A stretch of DNA of 64,000 nucleotides, taken from positions 2,478,739 through 2,542,738 of the forward strand of contig NZ_CP049253.1 in assembly GCF_011046975.1 (NCBI RefSeq), written 5' to 3'. A program made the translations under genes and the position numbers. Positions 23,852 through 33,532 of this stretch are shown piece by piece. Below the pieces are notes generated by a model. The model searched no databases. It worked only from the letters and a program-made list of their open reading frames with translations, and was not told where the DNA came from. This DNA comes from Microbacterium amylolyticum. GTDB lineage: Bacteria; Actinomycetota; Actinomycetes; Actinomycetales; Microbacteriaceae. Position 1 is the stretch's first letter. The number at the start of each line of letters is the position of its first letter.

Positions 23852-24567
23852 CAGCGGCGCTCTCAGCTGTCGGTCTCCGTGTGGCCTACGGTGACGTCGT
23901 TGCGCTCGACGGGGTGAACCTTCACGTCACAGAGGGGCGTGTCACGGGCCTGATCGGCATGAACGGTTCCGGCAAGTCGACGCTGTTCAAGACGATCATG
24001 GGCATTGTGCGTCCAGACGCCGGATCCGTGACGATTGCGGGAGGAACGCCAACCGCGGCGCGAAAGAAAGGGCTCGTCGGGTACGTCCCGCAGAGCGAGG
24101 CGGTCGACTGGTCGTTCCCCGTATCCGTCCGCGATGTCGTGATGATGGGGAGGTATGGGCATCAGGGGATGACCCGGCGTACGCGCCCCGCTGACCGCGA
24201 CGCCGTCGACCAGGCTCTCGAGCGGACGGACCTCACCGACCTACAGCATCGTCAGATCGGGCAGCTCTCCGGCGGGCAGAGAAAACGGGCATTCGTCGCA
24301 CGTGGCATCGCCCAGGAAGCGCGGATCCTATTGCTGGACGAGCCGTTCGCCGGTGTCGACAAGCGATCAGAAGCGATGATCGTTCGGCTGTTGCGGGAGA
24401 TGGCGGCCTCCGGCCACACGGTTCTCGTCTCCACGCACGACCTGCACGCGCTTCCCGAACTCGCCGACGAGGCCGTCTTGCTGATGCGCAGCGTCCTTTT
24501 CCACGGAGCGGTCGAGGACGCGCTGGAACCGACGACGCTCGCCCGCGCCTTCGGCCTGGAGGCGTAG
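23848..24567 (+). CDS. Metal ABC transporter ATPase
   Basis: This 239-residue protein has Walker A GMNGSGKSTLF, a Q-loop in YVPQSEAVDW, signature QLSGGQRKRAFVARGIAQ, Walker B LLLDEPFAGVD and the switch His in STHDL. The length and sequence fit the MntB/SitB/ZnuC group that powers manganese or zinc uptake. The GTG start overlaps the stop of the binding-protein gene. All motifs needed for ATP hydrolysis are present. Confidence 0.92.
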   Translation: MTAALSAVGLRVAYGDVVALDGVNLHVTEGRVTGLIGMNGSGKSTLFKTIMGIVRPDAGSVTIAGGTPTAARKKGLVGYVPQSEAVDWSFPVSVRDVVMMGRYGHQGMTRRTRPADRDAVDQALERTDLTDLQHRQIGQLSGGQRKRAFVARGIAQEARILLLDEPFAGVDKRSEAMIVRLLREMAASGHTVLVSTHDLHALPELADEAVLLMRSVLFHGAVEDALEPTTLARAFGLEA

Positions 24568-24640
24568 CCGTGCGCTCCGCTCAGCGTGTCCGCTCTCGGT
24601 TTTCTCCGCGGCGACGGTTCGTGACGAAAGGCAATCTCGC

Positions 24641-25504
24641 ATGATTCTCGATGTGCTCCTCGAGCCCTTGCAGTACGAATTCATGCTGCGCGCCATCACG
24701 ACCACCGTGATCGCGGCCGTTGTGTGCGCCGTTTTGTCGTGCTGGCTCGTTCTCATCGGGTGGTCGCTGATGGGAGACGCGGTCTCGCACGCGGTTCTCC
24801 CCGGCGTTGTCATCGCATACATCCTCGGTTGGCCGTTCGCTGTCGGCGCCGTTGCGTTCGGGTTCCTTGCGGTCGGTACGATCGGCGCAATTCGCGGGAC
24901 GACACGCGTCAAAGAAGATGCCGCCATCGGCATCGTCTTCACGACGCTTTTTGCGGGCGGCCTCGTTTTGGTATCGGTGACGCCCAGCCAGACAGACCTC
25001 GGACACATCATCTTCGGGAACATCCTGGGCGTCGGCCCGGCCGAGTTTTGGCAGATCGCGGTGATCGCGGCCATCAGCTTCACGATTCTCGTGGTCAAGC
25101 GGCGCGACCTCGAGCTGTTCGCGTTTGACCGCACACACGCGCATGCCATCGGGCTGAACCCGCGATTGCTCGCGGCCATTCTTCTGGGCCTTCTCGCCCT
25201 GACCTCGGTCGTCGCGCTTCAGGTGGTCGGCGTGATTCTCGTTGTCGCGATGCTCATCATTCCCGGCGCGACCGCCTACCTGCTGACGAACCGCTTCGGC
25301 CGAATGCTCGTGATCGCTCCGACGATCTCCGCCGCCTGTTCGGTGACGGGTCTGTATCTCAGTTACTGGCTGGACGCATCCTCCGGCGGCCTCGTTGTGC
25401 TCGTCCAGGGCACGGTGTTTGTCGCGGTGTGGATGTTCGCCCCGCGCCACGGGCTCATTGCGAAGCTGAGGAAAACCTCGCGTGTTCCTACGATGGGGGA
25501 ATGA
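24641..25504 (+). CDS. Metal ABC transporter permease
   Basis: This 287-residue protein has eight or nine membrane helices and the features of the ABC-3 family (ZnuB/MntC/SitC): SLMGDAVSHAVLPGVVIAY near residues 43-61, the EDAAIGIVFTTLFAGGL loop, and ALQVVGVILVVAMLIIPGATAYLL, which contacts the ATPase. The Asp/His-bearing early motif is typical of metal permeases. It is the third gene of the importer. Its TGA overlaps the ATG of aminopeptidase N by four bases. Confidence 0.92.
   Translation: MILDVLLEPLQYEFMLRAITTTVIAAVVCAVLSCWLVLIGWSLMGDAVSHAVLPGVVIAYILGWPFAVGAVAFGFLAVGTIGAIRGTTRVKEDAAIGIVFTTLFAGGLVLVSVTPSQTDLGHIIFGNILGVGPAEFWQIAVIAAISFTILVVKRRDLELFAFDRTHAHAIGLNPRLLAAILLGLLALTSVVALQVVGVILVVAMLIIPGATAYLLTNRFGRMLVIAPTISAACSVTGLYLSYWLDASSGGLVVLVQGTVFVAVWMFAPRHGLIAKLRKTSRVPTMGE
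25489..25494 (+). promoter_or_regulatory. -10 box for leaderless aminopeptidase N mRNA
   Basis: TACGAT lies six bases before the ATG at 25501, inside the end of the permease gene. The aminopeptidase could therefore be expressed from its own promoter as well as from the importer operon. Confidence 0.5.
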
Positions 25505-28017
25505 GCGCACACAATGCCGCCAACCTCAGCCGCGAAGAAACGGCGGCCAGGTCATCGTCCATCACCCTTCACGACGCGCGGGTCGAACTCGATCTGACGA
25601 CGGCGCCCGATGCCGACACCACCGGGTTTCTCACAACGACAACCCTCCGGTTTGACGCAACAGCAGAATCGACGTGGATTGACTTCCTCGGAGAAGAGGT
25701 CAGCCGCGTCATCGTGAATGGCGCTGATCACCCCGTTGTCTGGGATGGTGCGCGCATCACGGTGTCCGGTCTGCTGAGCGAGAACGAGGTCACCGTCGAA
25801 GCACGCGGGGCATACAGCCGATCGGGAGAAGGCCTGCATCGCTTTGTTGATCCGGCCGACGGCGAAACCTACCTGTACACACAGTACGAACCGGCCGATT
25901 CTCGGCGGGTGATGGCCTGTTTCGAACAACCCGATATGAAGGCCAGGTACACCTTCGTCATCACGACTCCCACCGGTTGGCGCGTTCTCAGCAATCAACG
26001 GCCCGTTGTGACAACAGGAGGAGGGGCGACGCAGACCATCGAATTTGCTCCGACGCTCCCGATCTCGTCGTACATCACCGCCGTCGCCGCCGGCCCGTAT
26101 CACCGGGTCACGGGGGAGTGGACGCGCGCTGGACACAGCGTCGAGCTCGGAGCGTTCTGCCGGGCATCGATGGCCGAACACTTCGATGCCGCGAACATCC
26201 TTGAGATCACCCGCCAGGGCCTCGACTTTTTCACCGATGCGTTCCTTTTCGACTATCCGTGGGGCAAGTACGATCAGATCTTCGTCCCCGAGTACAACCT
26301 CGGTGCGATGGAGAACCCGGGACTTGTCACGTTCACCGAGGCATATATCTTCCGCGGAGCCGCGACCGACGCTCAGCACGAGGGGCGTGCAAACACGATC
26401 CTCCACGAGATGGCGCACATGTGGTTCGGCGACCTCGTGACGATGCAGTGGTGGGACGACCTGTGGCTGAAGGAATCGTTCGCCGACTACATGGGCTCTC
26501 ACGCCTCCGTCGCGGCGACCCGGTTTCATGACGCATGGGCGTCGTTCGCGAACCGGCGAAAGGCCTGGGCCTATCAGCAGGACCAGCTTCCGACCACGCA
26601 CCCGATCGTCGCGGATATTCCCGATCTGGAGGCCGCCAAGCTCAATTTCGACGGCATCACTTATGCAAAGGGTGCGTCCGTTCTGAAGCAGCTCGTCGCC
26701 TATGTCGGCGAGGAAGCCTTCTTCCGCGGCGCGCAGATCTATTTCGCTCGCCATGCCTACGGCAACACAACGCTCGAGGATCTTCTGCTCGCCCTGGAGG
26801 AAACATCGGGACGCGACCTTCGTGCCTGGTCACGCGCCTGGCTGGAGACCACCGGAATGTCGACCCTCTCACTCGAGGGGGCAGGCGAGGCGCGGGACAT
26901 CGTCCAGACCGACCCGCGGCCGCACCGTTTGCGCGTCGGGCTGTTCCGCGAAGAAGACGGCGCGCTCGTGCGGCGCGAGAGCATCGATGTGGACATTCAT
27001 CAGGAGCGAACGTCGATCAGCGTGCCGCAGATCGACGGCGAAGAGTCCGATCTGATTCTGCTGAACGACGGCGATCTGACGTATGCCAAGGTGAGGCTGG
27101 ATGAGCGATCGTTGCGGACCGTCGAACGGTCGTTGTCGTCGCTCGACGACACTCTCGCCCGCGGCCTGATCTGGTCTGCCCTGTGGAACGCCACCCGCGA
27201 CGGCGAACTGGCGGCATCGCGGTTCCTCGACATCGTCGCGCGGCACGCACACGCGGAGACCAATGTCGGCCTGCTCACCGGGGTGCTGGCGAATGCACTG
27301 TTCGCCGTGCGTCACTACGTCGCGGACGCCGACAGGGACGCGGCTTCCGCCACGTGGCTCGACGCGGCCTGGCAGGGGCTTCAGGGCGCGGCTGCCGGCA
27401 GTGATGGACAGCTCGTGTGGGCGCGCGCGGTCGGCCACGCCGCGGCATTCGACGCCGCGCGCGCCGACGACATGCGGTCGATTCTCATCGGTGATCAGGC
27501 GGGGCCGGACGGGCTTCCCTTCGATGCGGATCTGCGGTGGATCTGGACGCAGGCGCTCGCCGCAACCGGTCGGGTGGAAGGCGCGGACATTGAGGCTGAA
27601 CGGCAAAGCGACAATACGATGTCGGGCCGGACGGAAGCGATCCAGGCGCACGCGTCGCTCCCCGAACGCGAGGTCAGGGCGGCCGCATGGACGTCCGCGT
27701 GGGAGGACACCTCGTTGTCGAACGATCATCTAGCTGCGGTCATCGCCGGGTTCCGCGCGGGCGGACGACGCGATCTGACCCAGCACTGTGATGACGACTA
27801 CTTCGCGCGCCTCATTGGCGTATGGGAGTCGCGGTCGATCGAGATATCTCGGCGTCTGGTGACGGGGATGTTCCCGTCAGGAGACTCGACCGATGCTGTC
27901 GACGCGTGGCTCGCTGCTCACGAAGATGCGCCTGGCGCGTTGCGGCGTCTGGTGATCGAGCAGCGTGATCACCTTGCCCGCGAATTGCGGGTTCGTGCGG
28001 CTCAGACACAACGGTGA
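25501..28017 (+). CDS. pepN: Aminopeptidase N (M1 family)
   Basis: This 838-residue zinc peptidase has the usual actinobacterial length. It removes N-terminal residues from peptides. The exopeptidase motif GAMENPG lies near residue 269, and the zinc site HEMAHMWFGD with the downstream Glu in DLWLKESFADYMG lies near residues 301-327. The C-terminal half is the helical ERAP1-like domain. No signal peptide is present, so it is cytoplasmic. The start is fixed by the TACGAT box six bases upstream; a longer frame reaches back into the permease gene but is a chance extension. Confidence 0.95.
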   Translation: MSAHNAANLSREETAARSSSITLHDARVELDLTTAPDADTTGFLTTTTLRFDATAESTWIDFLGEEVSRVIVNGADHPVVWDGARITVSGLLSENEVTVEARGAYSRSGEGLHRFVDPADGETYLYTQYEPADSRRVMACFEQPDMKARYTFVITTPTGWRVLSNQRPVVTTGGGATQTIEFAPTLPISSYITAVAAGPYHRVTGEWTRAGHSVELGAFCRASMAEHFDAANILEITRQGLDFFTDAFLFDYPWGKYDQIFVPEYNLGAMENPGLVTFTEAYIFRGAATDAQHEGRANTILHEMAHMWFGDLVTMQWWDDLWLKESFADYMGSHASVAATRFHDAWASFANRRKAWAYQQDQLPTTHPIVADIPDLEAAKLNFDGITYAKGASVLKQLVAYVGEEAFFRGAQIYFARHAYGNTTLEDLLLALEETSGRDLRAWSRAWLETTGMSTLSLEGAGEARDIVQTDPRPHRLRVGLFREEDGALVRRESIDVDIHQERTSISVPQIDGEESDLILLNDGDLTYAKVRLDERSLRTVERSLSSLDDTLARGLIWSALWNATRDGELAASRFLDIVARHAHAETNVGLLTGVLANALFAVRHYVADADRDAASATWLDAAWQGLQGAAAGSDGQLVWARAVGHAAAFDAARADDMRSILIGDQAGPDGLPFDADLRWIWTQALAATGRVEGADIEAERQSDNTMSGRTEAIQAHASLPEREVRAAAWTSAWEDTSLSNDHLAAVIAGFRAGGRRDLTQHCDDDYFARLIGVWESRSIEISRRLVTGMFPSGDSTDAVDAWLAAHEDAPGALRRLVIEQRDHLARELRVRAAQTQR

Positions 28018-28023
28018 AACGAC

Positions 28024-28060
28024 GAGTGCCCCGGACGGTTTGTCTCCGTCCGGGGCACTC
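28024..28060 (+). terminator. Terminator after pepN
   Basis: GAGTGCCCCGGACGG and CCGTCCGGGGCACTC form a 15-base perfect stem around a seven-base loop, just after the pepN stop and before the convergent subtilisin remnant. Confidence 0.8.
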
Positions 28061-28070
28061 TCCGCGTTAG

Positions 28071-29524
28071 TTACTCAGAGGCGATGACCTTCACGATCGT
28101 CGCGACATCGGAATCGGCGTAGCTGACGACGCCGTAGTAGGTCGTCTCCGGCGTCAGTCCGCTCCAGGAGACCTCGTAGGTCGCTTCAGCGCCCTGCGAG
28201 ACCGTCAGGGGATTCGGCTGCGCTGTGAGCTCACCCTCGCCGGCACTATCACTGCCCTGCTCGTCGTCCGTCAGAAGGTCGAAGCGGGCACGCTTCGTCC
28301 CCTCCTCGATTGTGACCTCCGTGTAGGTGTGGCGGATCGAATCCTGCGTACCTGAGGCGACGGTCTGCTCCGCCGCGCGACCGGCCACGCGCAGCGGCAT
28401 GTCGCCCGAGATTCCCGAGACGATTGTCACGTCACCTGTTCCCGAGACGCCCGTGAAGGAGACCTCGGCCGGGGCATCCGCCGTGACCGGGAAGGCCGCA
28501 ACAGGCGACCGGACGTCGTTCGTGCCGCCCGACCAGGTCAAAAAGCCGGTTGCCCACTGCTCGGCCGGAGCAGAGCCAGCGGTCAACGTGATCTGGATGT
28601 CGGCGCTCTCGCCCGCGGCGAGTGTGAGAACGGACGGCGACACCACGACGTCGATGCCAGGGACACCGGCGCGTGCGGTTGCAGATAGCCCTGCCAGTCG
28701 GAGGTGTCGTTGCTGTAGACCAGACCGGGCTCGAACATCGCGGTCGGATCAACGTGTCCTGCGCCCTGGGCGAAGGGATCGGTGAAGGGGTTCCCCGCGC
28801 CATCGAGCGTGTTGTAGGACGTGGTCATCAGAGCCGATTTGATATCGCCCGGTGCCATGTTCGGGTGCTCACCGAGATAGAGCGCACCGAGCCCTGCGAC
28901 ATGTCGCCGCGCGAGCTCTCTTGCCCTTGTTGTGTCCCTTTGCCTTGCCGTTACTGGGTTTCGACGAGGTGGTCTTCACGGGCTCGGTTCAGAGCGGTTC
29001 CCCTGCGAACGAGGGGTGGTCAGGGGCGATTCCGGTGTCGATAATGCCAACGACGATTCGCTCGCCGGCGGCCTCGATGCCACCGAGCTGGTCCCAGACG
29101 CCTCCGGTGCCCGTGGCATCGTCGCCAAGGCCGATGAAGTCGGTTCCCGTTTGTGCCGTCGGCTTGTGCAGTTCATCGGGCACAACCGTGAGAACGGCGT
29201 CGTTGGCACGGAGTTCGGAGACCTGTTTGGCCGTCAGCTCGGCGCTGAAACCGTTGACGGTCACGCCGTATTCGTGCGTTGGCTCAATGCCGTTGTCCCG
29301 GGCGATCTTGCGTTGTTCGTTGCGGAGGTGCGCGAGGTAGGCGCGAGAGGTTCGTCCGTCAGAAGAACCACATAGCGGCCGTCTTCTGCGGGAGAAGTGA
29401 GGGGCGCGGGGGAGGGGGCGTCACCCCCTCTCCTGTGCTGGCGAGGCTGGGTGTCGCTGCCGTAACGACGAGCGCGGTGGCGAGAGTGGCCGCCGCTGCC
29501 GTTCGGAGAGCGGATCTGATCATG
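28071..29524 (-). pseudogene. Secreted S8 (subtilisin) peptidase, shattered
   Basis: Pieces in changing frames follow the order of a large secreted subtilase. A signal peptide starts at the ATG at 29524 (MIRSALRTAAAATLATAL). An I9 inhibitor domain follows (GRYVVLLTDEP, then after a shift AYLAHLRNEQ and VTVNGFSAELT). The start of the catalytic domain has its Asp (VVGIIDTGIAPDHPSF). After a large gap come HVAGLGALYLGEHP, SYNTLDGAGNPFTDPFAQGAG and a C-terminal fibronectin-like domain to 28071. The catalytic His and Ser regions are missing. At least three frame changes make this a dead gene. Confidence 0.8.
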
Positions 29525-29563
29525 TGATCTCTCCGAAACCTCCCCGAAACAATCTCGGGATGA

Positions 29564-30163
29564 TCATAGGCTGTGCTCCGGCCACCAGACCGGCATGTTC
29601 TCCAGAATCGCGCGTGCGAAGGAATCAGCATCCGTCTCTTCCGACAACGCCCACGACTCGATGGCGCTCACCAGCCCGCCAGCGATAAACGCGGCCGCGA
29701 CCTCGGCGTGCGCGGGGGCCGCAAGGTTCGCTCTGCGCAATGTGTCGATCGCCACGGAAACGCGACCGACGTAGTACTCGCGCAGACGGCGGCGGAAACC
29801 GATGGAAACCGACGACTCGAACAGAGCACGAATCGCGTCGCGCTCGCGCATCACCCGGACGAGAATCGCGACCATCGTCTCGTGGTAAACCCGCACAACG
29901 CCCTGCGCTGTGAGGTCACTGTCGGCGTCGACGGCACTCACCTGGTCAATCATCTCCGCGTACACATCGGCAGCGAGGTCACCAACGGTTGCATAGTGGC
30001 CGTAGAACGTCGTTCGGTGAACTCCTGCTTCCCGGCACAGCTCGGCCACACCAATCTCACCGAGTGCCGCCGTGGGAAGAAGGCGGTGCAGAGCTTCCTG
30101 AAGACGCTGCCTGCTTCGCATCGCGCGGGGATCGTCAGACACGAGGGGCTCGGAGGTCGTCAT
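29564..30163 (-). CDS. TetR-family regulator
   Basis: This 199-residue protein has an N-terminal HTH (about residues 14-60) ending in the TetR signature VAELCREAGVHRTTFYGHYATVGDLAADVY, followed by an all-helical ligand domain. The start at 30163 matches the family's short acidic leader. It lies opposite the ABC exporter pair starting at 30252, with about 90 bases between the starts, so repression of that exporter is the simplest inference. The ligand is unknown. Confidence 0.88.
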   Translation of the reverse strand: MTTSEPLVSDDPRAMRSRQRLQEALHRLLPTAALGEIGVAELCREAGVHRTTFYGHYATVGDLAADVYAEMIDQVSAVDADSDLTAQGVVRVYHETMVAILVRVMRERDAIRALFESSVSIGFRRRLREYYVGRVSVAIDTLRRANLAAPAHAEVAAAFIAGGLVSAIESWALSEETDADSFARAILENMPVWWPEHSL

Positions 30164-30251
30164 GGCGTCAGTCTGCCGCACATCGCAGACGAGTGTCGAC
30201 CGGAATGTTACGTACGGACCAGAACTGCCGGCAGGGGAGAATGGACGCCTG

Positions 30252-31880
30252 ATGTTCTTCCGCACGCTACGCGACCTCCCGGGTTCCGGCTGGGGTGTCG
30301 TGACCCTCGCCGTCGTCCGCTCCGCAGCGCTCGCGTGCGCCGCGCTCCTCACCGGAAGAGGAATTGACCTCATCGCGCAGAGTGCCCCTGCCGGCGTGAC
30401 GTGGGCCCTCGCTGCGGGTCTCCTCCTCGTCGCGGCTCTCGCGGCGGGCGCGGAGGCATACATACCGCCGGCGGCGCAGGGACGGGAAGAAGCACGGTGG
30501 CGTCAACGCGTCGCACGGAAAGGTTTCGCCGAGCCGATCGACAGCGCGGTGCCGGCCGGAACGGTTGTGGCACGGGCCGGAGAAGAGGTCGAGCGCTTTG
30601 CGCACTATCGCACGGCGTTTCTCGGTCCGCTCGTCGCGGCTTTCGTCGTCCCCGTTGTCGTCCTGCTCATCATCGGAGCGGCGATATCCGCTGGTCTGGC
30701 CGTGGGACTCGCCGTCTGCACCGCAGTGATTCCGCCGATGGTGGCCTGGTTCTTCGCCCGGTTCCGAGCCTCGAGCGGCCGATACCGCATGCTGTCCGGC
30801 CGTCTCACGGCGACGTTCCTCGAGTCCATGCGAGTGCGCCACACGGTGCGGGCGCTCGGCGCCGTCCCCTCTCGCCGGGAACGGCTGGCGAAACAGGCCG
30901 AGGCGGTACGGCAGGAAGTCATGCGCCTCTTGCGCCGCAATCAGCTGGTGATTCTGGCCACCGATGCGCTTTTCGGCATCGTCGTTCTCGCCGTGCTGGG
31001 GACATTTGCCGTGGCAGGAACAGCGGCAGGGTGGCTGACGCCCGGAGCGGCCGTGTCCCTTCTTCTTCTCTCTGGACTGCTGCGGGAGCCGGTCGACCGG
31101 CTCGGCCGCTCGTTCTACGTCGGCCTCGCGGGACGAGCTGCCGGAGACCGCGTCATGGCGTTTCTCGAGGACCCTGCCCGGGATGATCTCCCGGCCGACG
31201 CGCCGGAGGAGATGCGCGGTGGCGTCACGATCACGCTTGACGATGTTCATGTGCGTCGGGGGGAAGCCCTCCCCGTACGCGGGGTCAACCTGACGATTCC
31301 CGAACGTGGACTGCTCGCGATCGTCGGCCGCTCGGGCGCGGGAAAGTCCTCGCTCGCCATGGCCATAGCGGGACTCATCGCGGCCGACGGCATCCTGCTC
31401 GGCGGCGAACCCGCCTCTGCCCACCAGCTTCGGCGCGCCGTTTCCACTGTTCCGCAACGTGTCGTCTTCTTCAGAGGAACCGTTCGTGAGAACTTGCACC
31501 TCGCGGCCCCGGACGCGGGAGACGAGACTCTTCACGCCGCGCTCCGCCGCGCGGGTTTCTCTCGCGGCGGCCACGAACTGCCTCACGGGCTCGACACACG
31601 CGTTGGGGAGGGCGCCAGCGGTGTCTCCGGCGGACAGGCGCAGCGGATCAGCATCGCCCGGGTCCTGCTCACCGGAAGCCCCGTGATTGTCGCCGATGAG
31701 CCCACCGCGAATCTCGACCCCGTGACATCCCTCCTCGTTCTCGACACCCTCCGTGATCTCGCCCGAGACCACGCTGTCGTGATGATCTCCCACCGGCCGG
31801 ACGAGGCGGCCCGCGCCGATCGCATCGTGACGCTTGCTGAGGGCCGCGTTGCGCAGATCACGGAAGGGCGGCCCGCATGA
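30252..31880 (+). CDS. ABC exporter half, CydD-like (first subunit)
   Basis: This 542-residue protein is a fused membrane (about residues 1-310) and ATPase (about 325-542) exporter subunit. Walker A is GRSGAGKSSLA, the Q-loop is VPQRVVFF, the signature is GVSGGQAQRISIARVLL and Walker B is VIVADEPTANLDP. The short membrane domain resembles CydD/CydC and other heterodimeric exporters. It is followed without gap by the second subunit (overlap at 31877) and is probably controlled by the divergent TetR gene. GGGGAG lies ahead of the ATG at 30252. The substrate is unknown. Confidence 0.88.
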   Translation: MFFRTLRDLPGSGWGVVTLAVVRSAALACAALLTGRGIDLIAQSAPAGVTWALAAGLLLVAALAAGAEAYIPPAAQGREEARWRQRVARKGFAEPIDSAVPAGTVVARAGEEVERFAHYRTAFLGPLVAAFVVPVVVLLIIGAAISAGLAVGLAVCTAVIPPMVAWFFARFRASSGRYRMLSGRLTATFLESMRVRHTVRALGAVPSRRERLAKQAEAVRQEVMRLLRRNQLVILATDALFGIVVLAVLGTFAVAGTAAGWLTPGAAVSLLLLSGLLREPVDRLGRSFYVGLAGRAAGDRVMAFLEDPARDDLPADAPEEMRGGVTITLDDVHVRRGEALPVRGVNLTIPERGLLAIVGRSGAGKSSLAMAIAGLIAADGILLGGEPASAHQLRRAVSTVPQRVVFFRGTVRENLHLAAPDAGDETLHAALRRAGFSRGGHELPHGLDTRVGEGASGVSGGQAQRISIARVLLTGSPVIVADEPTANLDPVTSLLVLDTLRDLARDHAVVMISHRPDEAARADRIVTLAEGRVAQITEGRPA

Positions 31881-33520
31881 TTCGCGCTCTCGTCGGCATC
31901 GCCCGGCCCGCGTGGCCGTGGCTCGCGGGATCGCTGATCGCGCGCGTGCTGAATCTCCTCATCGGGGTCGCATTGCTCGTGATCCCCTGGCTGGCGGTCT
32001 CCCATCCCTCGCCCCACCTCGTCGCGACGGCGCTGGTCCTCATCGCGCTTGCGGCGGCGAAGGGAGCGTTTCGGTACCTCGAGCACTATCTCGGCCACAG
32101 AGCAGCGTTCGATCTCATCGCCGATATGCGGCTGCGTTTCTTCGATGCCGTTGCGCCGCTGACGCCCGCGGACGAGAGCGCGGAGTCCGGTGAGCTCACG
32201 GCCATCGCCACTCGCGACATCGACAGGGTCGAAGTGTTCTTCGCCCATACGATCGTGCCGGCGGCGGCAGCCGTTATCGTCCCCGGCAGTGTCGTCATCA
32301 GCATTGCCATGACAACGGGCGAAGGGCCGGCTCTCATCGCAGCGGGCGCATACATCGTCGGGGCGGTCGTTGTTCCGCTCGTCGGCGCACGCACAGCGAC
32401 GAAAGCATCGCACGATGCCGTTTTGGCACGCTCGCGGATCGCTCGTCATCTTGCGGAAGACCAGGCAGGTCTCGCAGAAATCCGGAGCATGGGCGCCGAG
32501 GAGACTCGGCTTCGCGGACTGGGCCGCGAAGAGGATGTTGTGACGCAATCCCTGCGAGCCGGCGCCCGCGTCCAGGCCCCTCGCGCCGCAATCGATCTCG
32601 CCTGGCCCCTCGCCGCGGCCATCGCGATTATTGCGGTCGCTCGTCCGGACAACCTTGTCGCGCATGTTGGCGCCGCGCTTGCCGTGATTGGTTCCGCGCC
32701 CGCCGCCTCCGCGACCGCTGCTTTCGCCCGCACCCTTCCGGACGCACTTGGTTCGGCGCGACGCTACCTCGATGTCCTGCGCCGTGAGCCTTCTGTGGTC
32801 GATACGCGTCAACCGCTAGCGCTTCCGAACGGCCCCCTCGGCGTGGCGGCAGCGGACCTCGGTCACGCATTCTCCGGGGAACGCGTCGTGGACGGCATCA
32901 GCTTTAACGTTCCCGCCGGCGGACGCCTCGCGATCGTCGGTGAATCGGGAAGCGGAAAATCGACGCTCGTGAGCTTTCTTGTTCGTGCGCGCGACCCCGA
33001 CGAGGGAACCATCGTGCTCACGGGTGCGCAGGGAAGCGTCGATACGCGCCAGATCTCCCTTGCTGATCTCCGCGCCGCCATCGCCGTCGTCGAACAGCGT
33101 CCCGTGCTGATCGCGGGAACTGTTCTCGACAATCTCCGCCTGGGAAACTCACGCCTCACCGAGGACGAGGCCTGGCGCTCCCTGGAAGATGCAGCGCTCG
33201 CCGACGACGTTCGCGCACATCCCGACGGTCTCCGCGCGAAGCTCTCCGAGGATGCGCTCTCCCTGTCCGGTGGGCAACGTCAGCGGCTCAGCCTCGCTCG
33301 CGCCCTCGCCCGTTCTCCGCGGGTCCTCGTCCTTGACGAGGCCACAAGCCATCAGGACCCCGCGACGCAGGCGGCGGTTCGTCGAGCGATTGCGGCGCGG
33401 CGCGACATGACAGTGATCGTGATTGCGCACAGGGACGACGCGATCGCCGGAATTGAACACGTCCTGAGGATGGCGCCGGTCCGCCGTGTCGATCCGCTGA
33501 GCAGCGAGACGCGCGCGTAA
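31877..33520 (+). CDS. ABC exporter half (second subunit)
   Basis: This 547-residue protein is a membrane-plus-ATPase exporter subunit of the same type as its neighbour. Walker A is GESGSGKSTLV, the signature is LSLSGGQRQRLSLARALA and Walker B is VLVLDEATSHQDP, with switch His in IAHRDD. The ATG overlaps the first subunit's stop (ATGA), so a heterodimer is expected. Both subunits keep a Glu after the Walker B Asp, so neither nucleotide site is obviously dead. Confidence 0.9.
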   Translation: MIRALVGIARPAWPWLAGSLIARVLNLLIGVALLVIPWLAVSHPSPHLVATALVLIALAAAKGAFRYLEHYLGHRAAFDLIADMRLRFFDAVAPLTPADESAESGELTAIATRDIDRVEVFFAHTIVPAAAAVIVPGSVVISIAMTTGEGPALIAAGAYIVGAVVVPLVGARTATKASHDAVLARSRIARHLAEDQAGLAEIRSMGAEETRLRGLGREEDVVTQSLRAGARVQAPRAAIDLAWPLAAAIAIIAVARPDNLVAHVGAALAVIGSAPAASATAAFARTLPDALGSARRYLDVLRREPSVVDTRQPLALPNGPLGVAAADLGHAFSGERVVDGISFNVPAGGRLAIVGESGSGKSTLVSFLVRARDPDEGTIVLTGAQGSVDTRQISLADLRAAIAVVEQRPVLIAGTVLDNLRLGNSRLTEDEAWRSLEDAALADDVRAHPDGLRAKLSEDALSLSGGQRQRLSLARALARSPRVLVLDEATSHQDPATQAAVRRAIAARRDMTVIVIAHRDDAIAGIEHVLRMAPVRRVDPLSSETRA

Positions 33521-33532
33521 TCTCGTGGGGTC

